From: Streptomyces himastatinicus ATCC 53653
GTDB lineage: Bacteria > Actinomycetota > Actinomycetes > Streptomycetales > Streptomycetaceae
DNA: 64,000 nt
NCBI RefSeq assembly: GCF_000158915.1
Contig: NZ_GG657754.1
Coordinates: forward strand, 9,058,595 to 9,122,594
Direction of reading: 5' to 3'
Shown here: one piece after another, positions 51,018 through 59,748 of the stretch
Layout: each line of letters starts with the position of its first letter
How positions within the stretch are numbered: the stretch's first letter is position 1
The notes under the pieces: generated by a model
Databases searched by the model: none
Told to the model about the DNA's origin: nothing
What the model saw: the letters and a program-made list of their open reading frames with translations, nothing else
Position numbers and translations under genes: made by a program

Positions 51018-52190
51018 ATGCCCCGTCTGACCAGTGACGTTCAAGCGTTTGAAGCCCACGCGCCTGACGCTGACCTCGACGATCTGCGCGCGCGACTGGC
51101 CGCGGCGCGACTACCGGAGGCTGAGACGGTCTCTCGCGCCGCGCCCGGCCCTCGCCGATGGGAACAGGGCGTTCCGCTCGCCGACCTCGTCGATGTCGTG
51201 CACTACTGGCGCACCGGATACAACTGGCGGTCGTTCGAGGAGCGCCTCAACCGGATCGGCCAGTTCCGCACGACCATCGATGATCTGGGAATCCACTTCC
51301 TGCACCGCCGGTCCGCGCGCGCGGATGCCACTCCTCTGCTCTTGACGCACGGCTGGCCGGACAGCATTGTCCGCTTCATCGATGTGGTGGACGAGCTGGC
51401 CGATCCGAAAGACGCGGGCACGCCGGCGTTCCACGTCGTGGTCCCGTCGCTCCCAGGCTTTGGGTACAGCGACAAGCCGGCCACCACCGGGTGGGGAACC
51501 GAAAAGATCGCGGCCGCGTGGGTGGAGCTGATGGGAAGGCTCGGCTACAGCGAGTTCGCAGCCCACGGCGGTGACTGGGGAGGCAATATCACCACGGTCC
51601 TCGGCGGCAGGTTCCCGGCCCACGTTCTCGGCATCCACACGACGTTCGCGGAGGGACCGCCCGGGCTGACGACGGACGGGCTGACGGCGGTCGAGCGCAA
51701 GTGGGCCGAGGGAACCCGCGATTTCTGGCGCCACCGCGCGGCGTACGCGAAGCAGCAGGCGACCCGGCCGCAGACCATCGGCTACTCGCTCGTCGACTCA
51801 CCGGTCGGGCTTCTCGCCTGGATCCTTGACAAGTTCGCCGAGTGGTCGGACACCGAAGACAGCCCGTTCGAGACGATTTCCAGAGACCGCATTCTCGACG
51901 ACGTCACCCTGTATTGGCTGACGCGGACCGGCGCGTCGTCGGCCCGCATTTACTACGAAAGCCACAACGCGCTCGATCCCGAACTTCGGGTCGACGTCCC
52001 GTCGGCCATCACCATGTATCCCCGCGACGTCGAGAAGTGTCCGCGCCCCTGGGCACAGGAGCGGTACCGGCAGATCGTCCGATGGAGTTCGCCCGAAAGC
52101 GGGGGGCATTTCCCGTCGCTGGAGGTTCCCGGGTATTTCGTCAAGGACCTGCAAGAGGGCCTCGGGGCAGTGCTGGCCGCGCATCGGTAA
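51018..52190 (+). CDS. Epoxide hydrolase (EHN domain, alpha/beta hydrolase)
   Basis: The 390-aa protein has the N-terminal EHN domain (ARLAAARLPEAETVSRA, WRTGYNWRSFEERLNRIGQF) and then the hydrolase core with HGWPDSIVRFIDV as oxyanion loop, nucleophile Asp in AAHGGDWGGNI, and the C-terminal His in SGGHFPSLE. The tyrosine-bearing lid is TGASSARIYYES. It opens epoxides to diols, probably a xenobiotic or a hydrophobic metabolite. AGGAGG precedes the ATG. Regulated by the CGNR protein through the two operators. Confidence 0.9.
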   Translation: MPRLTSDVQAFEAHAPDADLDDLRARLAAARLPEAETVSRAAPGPRRWEQGVPLADLVDVVHYWRTGYNWRSFEERLNRIGQFRTTIDDLGIHFLHRRSARADATPLLLTHGWPDSIVRFIDVVDELADPKDAGTPAFHVVVPSLPGFGYSDKPATTGWGTEKIAAAWVELMGRLGYSEFAAHGGDWGGNITTVLGGRFPAHVLGIHTTFAEGPPGLTTDGLTAVERKWAEGTRDFWRHRAAYAKQQATRPQTIGYSLVDSPVGLLAWILDKFAEWSDTEDSPFETISRDRILDDVTLYWLTRTGASSARIYYESHNALDPELRVDVPSAITMYPRDVEKCPRPWAQERYRQIVRWSSPESGGHFPSLEVPGYFVKDLQEGLGAVLAAHR

Positions 52191-52235
52191 AAATGGCTTG
52201 CCGGTCATGGCGCGGTGACAAGAGAATGCCGGATC

Positions 52236-53855
52236 ATGGGACATCTGGAGGCCGCGCATCTCGCCTACTTCCTGCCGGACGGGCGGTTGCTGCTCGGCGA
52301 CGTCTCCTTCCGGGTGGGCGAAGGCACCGTTGCCGCCCTGGTGGGGCCGAACGGAGCGGGCAAGACCACACTGCTGCGGCTTCTCTCCCGCGAGGCGGAA
52401 CCCCATGAGGGGACGGTGACCGTCAGCGGCTCACTGGGCGTGATGCCGCAGTTCGTCGGTTCCGTGCGGGATGAGCGGACGGTGCGGGACCTGCTGGTCT
52501 CGGTGGCGCGGCCCGCGCTGCGGCAGGCCGCCCGAGCGGTCGACGAGGCGGAACTCGCGGTCATGGAGCGGGACGACGAGGCGGCCCAGATGGGTTACGC
52601 CCAAGCGCTCAGCGACTGGGCCGAGGCGCGTGGCTACGAGGCCGAGACCCTCTGGGACATGTGCACCATGGCGGCGCTCGGGGTGCCGTACGAGAAGGCG
52701 CAGTGGCGCGCGGTCCGCACGCTCAGCGGGGGCGAGCAGAAGCGACTGGTGCTGGAGGCGCTGCTGCGGGGCCCCGACGAGGTCCTGCTGCTCGACGAGC
52801 CGGACAACTACCTGGATGTGCCGGGCAAGCAGTGGCTGGAGGAGCGGCTCCGGGAGACACCCAAGACCGTGCTGTTCATCAGCCACGACCGGGAACTGCT
52901 GTCCCGCGCGGCCGAGCGGATCGTCAGTGTCGAGCCCAGCCCGGCGGGCAGCGACGTATGGGTCCACGGCGCCGGTTTCGCCACGTATCACACGGCCCGG
53001 GACGAGCGGTTCGCACGGTTCGAGGAACTGCGGCGGCGCTGGGACGAGAAACTCGCCCAGCTGAAGCGTCTGGTGCTGGACATGCAGCGGTACGCGGCGC
53101 GAAGCGATGAGATGGCGTCGCGCTATCAGGCGGCGAAGACCCGGCTGCGGAAGTTCCAGGAGGCGGGCCCGCCTCCGGAGCCACCCCGCAAGCAGGACAT
53201 CACGATGCGGCTGGCGGGCGGGCGCACCGGGGTCCGGGCGCTGACCTGCCGGGGGCTGGAACTGGAAGGGCTGATGCGCCCCTTCGACCTGGAGGTCTTC
53301 TATGGCGAGCGGGTGGCCGTCCTGGGGTCCAACGGATCGGGCAAATCCCACTTCCTGCGGCTCCTGGCCGGTGAGGACGTCGCCCACCGGGGGGAGTGGA
53401 AACTGGGCGCGCGCGTCGTGCCCGGCCACTTCGCGCAGACCCATGCGCGCCCCGAGCTGACCGGCCGCACCCTCGTCGAGATCCTGTGGACCGACCATGC
53501 CCGGGACCGGGGCCGGGCGATGAGCGCCCTGCGGCGGTATGAGATGGAACGCCAGGGCGACCAGCTCTTCGACCGTCTCTCGGGCGGCCAGCAGGCCCGT
53601 TTCCAGATCCTGCTGCTCGAATTGTCCGGGACGACCGCGCTGCTGCTGGACGAGCCGACCGACAACCTGGACCTGGAGTCGGCGGAAGCGCTTCAGGAGG
53701 GTCTGGAGGCGTACGAGGGCACGGTGCTGGCGGTCACCCACGACCGCTGGTTCGCGCGCTCCTTCGACCGCTTCCTGGTCTTCGGCTCGGACGGCGTCAT
53801 CCGCGAGACGGCGGAGCCGGTGTGGGACGAGCGCCGTGTCGACCGGCTCCGCTGA
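52236..53855 (+). CDS. ABC-F family ATPase
   Basis: The 539-aa protein has two ABC ATPase domains and no membrane segment: Walker A GPNGAGKTTLL and GSNGSGKSHFL, signatures LSGGEQKRL and LSGGQQARF, Walker B VLLLDEPDNYLD and ALLLDEPTDNLD, separated by a charged linker (RRWDEKLAQLKRLVLDMQRY). ABC-F proteins act on the ribosome and include antibiotic-resistance factors; this one could be a housekeeping type or self-protection. ATG at 52236 is preferred (MGHLEAAHLAYF); a GTG at 52215 is in frame. Confidence 0.88.
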   Translation: MGHLEAAHLAYFLPDGRLLLGDVSFRVGEGTVAALVGPNGAGKTTLLRLLSREAEPHEGTVTVSGSLGVMPQFVGSVRDERTVRDLLVSVARPALRQAARAVDEAELAVMERDDEAAQMGYAQALSDWAEARGYEAETLWDMCTMAALGVPYEKAQWRAVRTLSGGEQKRLVLEALLRGPDEVLLLDEPDNYLDVPGKQWLEERLRETPKTVLFISHDRELLSRAAERIVSVEPSPAGSDVWVHGAGFATYHTARDERFARFEELRRRWDEKLAQLKRLVLDMQRYAARSDEMASRYQAAKTRLRKFQEAGPPPEPPRKQDITMRLAGGRTGVRALTCRGLELEGLMRPFDLEVFYGERVAVLGSNGSGKSHFLRLLAGEDVAHRGEWKLGARVVPGHFAQTHARPELTGRTLVEILWTDHARDRGRAMSALRRYEMERQGDQLFDRLSGGQQARFQILLLELSGTTALLLDEPTDNLDLESAEALQEGLEAYEGTVLAVTHDRWFARSFDRFLVFGSDGVIRETAEPVWDERRVDRLR

Positions 53856-53872
53856 CACGGACTCAAACGGAC

Positions 53873-55090
53873 TTACACGAAGGCGCTCCGGCCGGTGATC
53901 GACTTTCCGACGATCAGGGTGTTCATCTCACGGGTGCCCTCGAAGGAGTAGATGGCCTCGGCGTCGGCGAAGAACCTGGCGATGTCGTGGTCCAGCAGGA
54001 TTCCGTTGCCGCCGAACACCTCCCGGCTCCAGGCCACGACCTCCCGCATCCGGGCGGTGACGAACGCCTTGGCGAGGGCGGAGTGTTCGTCGTGGAAGAT
54101 GCCCGCGTCCTGCATCCGGGCGAGCTGCACGAGCATGCCCCAGGACGCGGTGATGTTGCCCAGGCTCTTGACCAGCAGGTCCTGCACCAGCTGGAAGCCA
54201 CCGATCGGGCGGCCGAACTGGTGGCGCTCCCGGGCGTAGTCCAGCGCCAGTTCGTAGGCGCCGACCATCACGCCCAGCGCCTGCCACGCCACTCCGCCCC
54301 GGGTGGCGCGCAGGATCTCCGCGACGTCCCGGAAGGAGCCGATGTTCTGGAGGCGGTCGGCCTCCGGCACCCGGACGTCGGTCAGGGTGATCTCGGCGTT
54401 CTCCACGATCCGGAAGGCGAGCTTGTTCTCGATCTTCACCGGGCTGAAGCCGGGCGTGCCCTTCTCGACGACGAAGCCCTTGACGTGGTTGTCGTCGACG
54501 TCCCGGGCCCACACCACGACGTAGTCGGCGAAGGTCGCGTTGCCGATCCACTTCTTGGCGCCGTTCAGGACCCAGGTGCCGCCCTCGCGCCGGGCGGTGG
54601 TGCGCATGCCGCCCGCGACATCGGAGCCGCCGAGCGGCTCGGTCATGGCGAACGCGCCGATCTTGTCCATCGCGGCCATCGCCGGAAGCCAGCGGTCGCG
54701 CTGCTCCTGGTCGCCGCCCGCGTGGATGGAGTACATCGCCAGGCCATTGTGGACGCCGAAGAAGGTGGACACCGAGGCGTCGGTGCGGGCCGTCTCCAGG
54801 GCGAGCATGCCGGACAGGAGGTTGCTGACAGCGGGGCGGTGCGCGCCGTAGCCCTCGTAGGGAAGTCCGGCGAGGCCGCTGTCGCGGAACAGGGCGATCA
54901 GCTCCCGCGGGAACTCGCCCCGCGCCCAGCTCTCGTTCACCAGCGGCTTGACCCGGTCGCGCATGAGGGAGCGGGCCGTGAGGAGGAGCTTGCGCTCCTC
55001 GTCCGGCAGCAGCGACTCGTAGTGGTAGAAGTCGGCGGTCAGTTCGTCGGCGATCGGTCCGACGGCCGACGGCTGCACGGTGGTGGTCAT
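53873..55090 (-). CDS. Acyl-CoA dehydrogenase, glutaryl-CoA dehydrogenase-like
   Basis: The 405-aa FAD enzyme has the signatures AFAMTEPLGGSDVAGGM and WIGNATFADYVVVWARD. The catalytic-base region is in SFEGTREMNTLIVGKSITG, with the active-site Glu as in glutaryl-CoA dehydrogenase (EGTREMN). The C-terminal RHQFGRPIGGFQLVQ is standard. It lies 12 bp after the CaiB/BaiF CoA-transferase gene, so the two work together: activation of an acid, then dehydrogenation (perhaps decarboxylation). The ATG at 55090 has GGAGAAC upstream. Confidence 0.88.
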   Translation of the reverse strand: MTTTVQPSAVGPIADELTADFYHYESLLPDEERKLLLTARSLMRDRVKPLVNESWARGEFPRELIALFRDSGLAGLPYEGYGAHRPAVSNLLSGMLALETARTDASVSTFFGVHNGLAMYSIHAGGDQEQRDRWLPAMAAMDKIGAFAMTEPLGGSDVAGGMRTTARREGGTWVLNGAKKWIGNATFADYVVVWARDVDDNHVKGFVVEKGTPGFSPVKIENKLAFRIVENAEITLTDVRVPEADRLQNIGSFRDVAEILRATRGGVAWQALGVMVGAYELALDYARERHQFGRPIGGFQLVQDLLVKSLGNITASWGMLVQLARMQDAGIFHDEHSALAKAFVTARMREVVAWSREVFGGNGILLDHDIARFFADAEAIYSFEGTREMNTLIVGKSITGRSAFV

Positions 55091-55102
55091 CTCGGTTCTC
55101 CT

Positions 55103-56269
55103 TCAGCGAGTGGCGTCGAACTCGGCGAGGACTTCCGCGGTGTCCTGGCCCGCGACCGGCGCCAGGCGGCGGATCGTGGCGGGGGTGGCGGAGAAGCGCA
55201 TCGGGATGCCGATGGTGCGGACCGTGCCCTCGGTCGGGTGCTCGGCGGTGTCGAGGAGGTGGCCGTCGCGGACGTACGGATCCTCATGGGCGCGGTCCAG
55301 TTCCAGCACCGGGGCCATCGGGATGCTGTGCTTCGCGCACACCTCCGTCCACTCCGCGGTGGTCAGCGCGGGGGCGCAGGCGTCGATCAGCGCGGCCAGG
55401 TCCTCGTGGTCGTCGCTGTCGATCGCCTCACCGCCCACGCGCGGGTCCTCGGCGAGGTCCGGGCGTCCGGCGGCGGCGAAGAAGTCGCGGAAGTTCCGCG
55501 GGTTGTACGGGATCACGCAGGCCAGACCGTCCTTGGTGCGCACCGCCTTATGCCCCTTGGCCATCGACAGCGGGAAGCCGGTGGGGCCCAGCTCGGGCTC
55601 GTAGGTGTGTCCCGCCAGGTGCTCGACCAGGTTGAACGCGATCAGCGTGTCCGTCATGGGGATCTCGACGAGCTGGCCCCGGCCGGTCCTGTCCCGGTGC
55701 AGCAGGGCGGCGAGCACGCTGTAGGCGATGGTCAGCGAGGAGACCTTGTCGCCGATGATGGTGGGCAGGTAGACGGGCTCGCCCAGCGCCCGGTCGGCGA
55801 TGTCGACCAGGCCGGACGCGGCCTGCACGGTCTCGTCGTAGGCGGCGTGGCCGACCCGGTCCGAGTCGCTGCGGAACCCTTGCGCGTGTGCGTAGACGAG
55901 CCGCGGGTTGCGGGAGGCGATGTCGTCGTAGGACAGGCCCAGACGGTGCAGCGCGCCGGGCCGCATGTTCGTGATCAGCACATCGGCGGTGTCGATCAGT
56001 TCGAGGGCCCGCTCGCGCTCCGTCCCGTCCTTGAGGTCGAGGGCCACGCTGCGCTTGTTGCGGTTGACGTTGAGGTTCAGCGCGGTCATGCCCGGCGTGG
56101 TGCGGTAGTGGCCCACCCGTACGGTGTCGGCGGGCGACTCGATCTTGATCACGTCGGCGCCCAGGTCCCCGAGGATCTGGGCCGCGTAGGGGCCCATCAC
56201 CACGGTCGACAGGTCGATCACGCGCACGCCTTCCAGGGGGCCGGCGATGGTGTCCGTGATGTCCGTCAT
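55103..56269 (-). CDS. CaiB/BaiF-family (type III) CoA-transferase
   Basis: The 388-aa enzyme has GPLEGVRVIDLSTVVMGPYAAQILGDLGADVIKIE at the start, the family start pattern, and NRNKRSVALDLK and the catalytic Asp region in VYAHAQGFRSDSDRVGHAAYDETVQAASG. These transfer CoA between acids without a covalent pool. The ATG at 56269 has GAAGG upstream; a GTG 15 nt upstream is in frame. It is the first gene of a two-gene unit with the dehydrogenase. An AT-rich promoter lies in front. A LysR gene sits further upstream on the same strand. Confidence 0.9.
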   Translation of the reverse strand: MTDITDTIAGPLEGVRVIDLSTVVMGPYAAQILGDLGADVIKIESPADTVRVGHYRTTPGMTALNLNVNRNKRSVALDLKDGTERERALELIDTADVLITNMRPGALHRLGLSYDDIASRNPRLVYAHAQGFRSDSDRVGHAAYDETVQAASGLVDIADRALGEPVYLPTIIGDKVSSLTIAYSVLAALLHRDRTGRGQLVEIPMTDTLIAFNLVEHLAGHTYEPELGPTGFPLSMAKGHKAVRTKDGLACVIPYNPRNFRDFFAAAGRPDLAEDPRVGGEAIDSDDHEDLAALIDACAPALTTAEWTEVCAKHSIPMAPVLELDRAHEDPYVRDGHLLDTAEHPTEGTVRTIGIPMRFSATPATIRRLAPVAGQDTAEVLAEFDATR

Positions 56270-56363
56270 CGTGTGTGCCTTCACTCCTTGCCTCACCGAT
56301 ATGTGTGTACCTGGAAATTAAATTAACAAGGGTGGTGCGGGGAGTGGAATGATCATGTTGCGA

Positions 56364-56396
56364 AAGGCGGTATGACCGCAGTGGTCATACCGCCTT
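56364..56396 (-). terminator. 14-bp hairpin after the LysR gene
   Basis: AAGGCGGTATGACC and GGTCATACCGCCTT pair perfectly around GCAGT, 18 bp beyond the LysR stop. A short T run follows on the minus strand. It separates lysR from the CoA-transferase promoter. Confidence 0.75.
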
Positions 56397-56414
56397 CAGG
56401 GTGCTCGGAGGGAG

Positions 56415-57326
56415 CTATACGTGGAGCGGCTCGGCGAATATCTCCCGGGCAGCGGCGGCGACTTCCTCCAGGTCACCGCCGTTGGCGCGATCCTGACGCC
56501 ACAGCAGTCCGGTCTCCAGACGGGGGTGGAAATCGGAGAAGGGGAGGACGGTCACATTGTCCAGGCGATAATGGTGCATGGGGCTTTTCGGATCCAGCAT
56601 GGAAATCGAGAATGCCAGGCCACTGGAGACGATTTCGGAAACCCCGTCGAACGTGGCGCTGTTCAGGGTGATGCGCTTCTTGATGCCGAGGTCGGACAGC
56701 TGCTGGTCGAGTCCGCGGAAGTACGCGTGGGTCCCCGCCGCGGGGGAGCCCGCGTAGGCGAGGTCGGCCAGTTCCGCGAGCGCGACCGACTCGCGCCCGG
56801 GGAACGCGTCCCGGGGTACGACCGCGCCGAGCCGTTCCGACATCACCGGCAACTGCTCCAGCGCCGGGTCGCCGCCGACCGGGAGCCGGGCCAGGGTCAG
56901 CGCCAGCCTGCCGTCGCACACCGCGTCGACCAGACGGTCGGTGGCGCCGGGCCAGCGCGTGACCTCGAACCGGTCGCGGACCCGCTCGGCGAGGGCGTCG
57001 ATTCGCATCCGCAGGTCCGGGTGGATGCCGGTGGGTACGCCGAGCAGCAGGGTGGTCCGCTGTGGCCGCGTCGTCTCGTCCAGCCGCCACTTGATGGAAT
57101 CGACCTGCTCCAGGACACCGCGCGCGATCGGCAGCAGCGCGCTGCCCGCCGGGGTGAGCCGCACATGGTGGGTGTCGCGGTCGAACAGCCGGTGTCCGAG
57201 TTCGTTCTCCAGGTCCTTGATCCGCCGGCTCAGCGGGGACGCCGCCATGTGCAGTTTGCGGGCCGCGGTGGAGAAGTTCAGTTCCTGGGCGACGGCGGCG
57301 AAGTAACGCAGGTGTAGGAGCTCCAC
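56415..57326 (-). CDS. LysR-family transcriptional regulator
   Basis: The 303-aa protein has the LysR helix-turn-helix HLRYFAAVAQELNFSTAARKLHMAASPLSRRIKDLENELGHRLFDR in its conserved order, and the two-lobed effector domain (LLLGVPTGIHPDLRM onward). The ATG at 57326. It is upstream of the CoA-transferase/dehydrogenase unit on the same strand, with a hairpin between, and divergent from the oxidoreductase-like gene at 57404. It may control either. Effector unknown, probably a carboxylic acid or CoA ester. Confidence 0.9.
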   Translation of the reverse strand: MELLHLRYFAAVAQELNFSTAARKLHMAASPLSRRIKDLENELGHRLFDRDTHHVRLTPAGSALLPIARGVLEQVDSIKWRLDETTRPQRTTLLLGVPTGIHPDLRMRIDALAERVRDRFEVTRWPGATDRLVDAVCDGRLALTLARLPVGGDPALEQLPVMSERLGAVVPRDAFPGRESVALAELADLAYAGSPAAGTHAYFRGLDQQLSDLGIKKRITLNSATFDGVSEIVSSGLAFSISMLDPKSPMHHYRLDNVTVLPFSDFHPRLETGLLWRQDRANGGDLEEVAAAAREIFAEPLHV

Positions 57327-57403
57327 GGATCCACCCTAGCCACCGTGCGCCCCGGCCCCTGTCGCGGGCGGAATACCCATGAATCCCCGCAGGTTGGCCC
57401 GGC

Positions 57404-58126
57404 GTGGCTACTTTAGGACTCATCGGCAGTGGGCGGATCGGCGGCGCCATCGCGCGACTGGCCGTGAACGCCGGACTCGACGTCGTGCTCAGCAACTCGC
57501 GCGGACCGGACACGCTGGCCGACCTGGTCGCGGAACTCGGCCCCCGCGCCAGGGCGGCGACCGCGGCGGAGGCCGCGGCGGCGGGCGACTGGGTGGTCGT
57601 GAGCGTGCCGTTCGCGGCGTACGACTCCTTGCCGCGCGAGCCTCTCGCGGGCAGGACGGTCATCGACACCGGCAACTACTCTCCGCAGCGCGACGGCAGG
57701 GTCGAGGCCCTGGAGAACGACGCGACCACGAGCAGTGAGGTGCTCCAGCGGTACCTCGGTGCCTCGGCGCACGTCGTGAAGGCGTTCAACAACATCCACC
57801 ACACCCACCTCGCCGTACTGAACAGGCCCATCGGTGCCGGGGACCGCACCGCGCTCCCCATCGCCGGAGACGACGCCGAGGCGAAGCGGCGCGCCACCGA
57901 GCTGCTCGACACCCTCGGGTACGACGCCATCGACGCGGGACCACTCGCGCGGGGCAGGCTGTTCGCGCCGGGCACGCCCGCGTACGGCGCTCCCTACGTG
58001 AAACTGCCCGGCGGCTCGCTGAGCCCCCTGGCGGCCGGTGCCGCCCCGGCCGACTTCCTCTTCCTGGAGGCGGGCCCCGCGTCGGCGGCCGAGATACGGG
58101 CGCTCCTGGCGAAGGCGCAGAGCTGA
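57404..58126 (+). CDS. NADP/F420-type Rossmann reductase, TTA-containing
   Basis: The 240-aa protein of the NADPH-dependent F420 reductase-like family starts MATLGLIGSGRIGGAIARLAVNAG (cofactor site), followed by NSRGPDTLADLV, VVVSVPFAAYDS and VVKAFNNIHHTHL. It is usually a single-domain reductase acting on NADP and a small molecule. The GTG start at 57404 is fixed by the Rossmann strand. Codon 4 is TTA (57413-57415), so bldA dependence is likely. It is divergent from lysR with 77 bp between and ends at a strong hairpin. Confidence 0.85.
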   Translation: MATLGLIGSGRIGGAIARLAVNAGLDVVLSNSRGPDTLADLVAELGPRARAATAAEAAAAGDWVVVSVPFAAYDSLPREPLAGRTVIDTGNYSPQRDGRVEALENDATTSSEVLQRYLGASAHVVKAFNNIHHTHLAVLNRPIGAGDRTALPIAGDDAEAKRRATELLDTLGYDAIDAGPLARGRLFAPGTPAYGAPYVKLPGGSLSPLAAGAAPADFLFLEAGPASAAEIRALLAKAQS

Positions 58127-58155
58127 CACGGGCTCCGCTGAGGGACCGTCATCAA

Positions 58156-58196
58156 GGGGCCGTTCCGCGCGGCGCGGCGCCGCGCGGAACGGCCCC
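58156..58196. terminator. 19-bp perfect hairpin between convergent genes
   Basis: GGGGCCGTTCCGCGCGGCG (58156-58174) pairs perfectly with the arm at 58178-58196 around CGG. It sits between the convergent reductase and small secreted protein genes and likely stops transcription from both sides. Confidence 0.8.
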
Positions 58197-58228
58197 GGTG
58201 CGTGTGAGCACTCCGCGATCGGTGCCGA

Positions 58229-58447
58229 TCAGTGGGCCCCGCATGAGCTGGAGTCCGACGCGCCTACGAGGTTGACGGGGACGGTGACGAAGGAGAACTG
58301 GTTGCTGGCGCACACACCGGGGAAGGTCGTGTTGCTGGAGTTGTAGACGTTGACATCCGGTCCGTCGTCGGCAGCGGCGCCGGTCGCGCCGACGGTGAGG
58401 GCCGCGGCGGTGAGGGCGAGCGTGGACAGGGCCGTCTGGATACGCAT
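58229..58447 (-). CDS. Small secreted protein of unknown function
   Basis: The 72-aa protein has a Sec signal peptide (MRIQTALSTLALTAAALTVGATGAAA) and a mature part of about 45 residues rich in Ser, Asn, Val with two Cys (PGVCASNQF and SSSCGAH) that could form a disulphide. GGAGAACC precedes the ATG. It resembles the size of short surface proteins of Streptomyces, but lacks chaplin or rodlin signatures. It stands alone. Confidence 0.7.
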   Translation of the reverse strand: MRIQTALSTLALTAAALTVGATGAAADDGPDVNVYNSSNTTFPGVCASNQFSFVTVPVNLVGASDSSSCGAH

Positions 58448-58673
58448 GGGTTCTCCTTGCTGGGGCGATTGGCCGCCGGATATGCCCGGCTCCCTCCGTA
58501 TATTGCCCTTTGGGTGAGGGTTGTGGGTTCAGCGTCCCTCCAATGGGGGGTCTGTCACTCCCCCGAACGCCACTCCCCGGCACAGCGCGGCCTGCCACCG
58601 TGCGCCGATGCCATCGAGAGTGGAGGGACCTGACGCTGCACGTTCCACCACGCAACACACCAACGGAGAATCA

Positions 58674-59729
58674 TTGCTCACCGTCAACGCCTACGCCGCG
58701 ACCTCCGACACCGCTCCGCTCACCCCCACGACCATCGAGCGCCGGGACGTCGGCGCGCACGATGTGCTCATCGAGATCGCGTACACGGGCATCTGCCACT
58801 CCGACATCCACCACACCCGCAACGAATGGGGCGGGCAGACCTACCCGATCGTCCCCGGCCATGAGATCGCGGGCATCGTCACCGAGGTCGGCTCCGAGGT
58901 CACCGCGCACACCGTCGGCGACCGGGTCGGGGTCGGCTGCATGGTCAACTCCTGCCGGGTCTGCGAGCCCTGCCGCCGGGGCGAGGAGCAGTACTGCCTG
59001 AAGGGGCACACCCTCACCTACGGCGCGATCGACGAGGACTGCACCGTCACCCAGGGCGGCTACTCCACCCACGTCGTGGTGAACGACGACTTCGTGGTGC
59101 GCATCCCCGAGGGCATCGGTCTGGACGAGGCGGCGCCGCTGCTGTGCGCGGGCATCACCACGTACTCACCGCTGCGCCGCTTCGGCGCGGGGCCCGGCAA
59201 GAAGGTCGCGGTCGTCGGACTGGGCGGGCTCGGCCACATGGCCGTCAAGCTCGCGCACGCCATGGGCGCCGAGGTCACCGTCCTGTCGCAGTCGTTGAAG
59301 AAGAGGGACGACGGTCTGCGCCTGGGCGCCGACCACTACCACGCCACCAGCGACCCGGGCACTTTCGAGCAGCTGGCGGGCACCTTCGACCTGATCGTCA
59401 ACACGGTCGGCGCCAGGCTCGACCTCGACGCCTACCTCCGGCTGCTGGCCGTGGACGGCGTCATGGCCAACGTCGGCGCACCCGCCGAGCCGCTGTCCCT
59501 CAACGTGTTCTCCCTGCTCATGAAGGGCCGGACACTCGCCGGATCGCTGATCGGCGGCATCCGCGAAACGCAGGAGATGCTCGACTTCTGCGCCGAGCAC
59601 GGCCTGGGCGCCGACGTCGAGGTCATCCCGGCCGAGAAGATCAACGAGGCGTACGAACGGGTCCTCGCCTCGGATGTGCGCTACCGCTTCGTCATCGACA
59701 TCGCCACCCTCGCCACACCCGACCGGTGA
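58674..59729 (+). CDS. Zinc-dependent NAD(P) alcohol dehydrogenase (cinnamyl/AdhC-type MDR)
   Basis: The 351-aa enzyme has [31 protein letters not shown] (catalytic zinc, in family order), the structural zinc loop [21 protein letters not shown], and cofactor site [21 protein letters not shown]. It is close to the AdhA/YahK group that reduces aldehydes with NADPH. TTG start at 58674 with GGAGAA upstream; the longer in-frame extension is not conserved. No operon partner. It probably detoxifies aldehydes. Confidence 0.9.
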   Translation: MLTVNAYAATSDTAPLTPTTIERRDVGAHDVLIEIAYTGICHSDIHHTRNEWGGQTYPIVPGHEIAGIVTEVGSEVTAHTVGDRVGVGCMVNSCRVCEPCRRGEEQYCLKGHTLTYGAIDEDCTVTQGGYSTHVVVNDDFVVRIPEGIGLDEAAPLLCAGITTYSPLRRFGAGPGKKVAVVGLGGLGHMAVKLAHAMGAEVTVLSQSLKKRDDGLRLGADHYHATSDPGTFEQLAGTFDLIVNTVGARLDLDAYLRLLAVDGVMANVGAPAEPLSLNVFSLLMKGRTLAGSLIGGIRETQEMLDFCAEHGLGADVEVIPAEKINEAYERVLASDVRYRFVIDIATLATPDR

Positions 59730-59748
59730 CACCCACCGGGGCCGGGGT

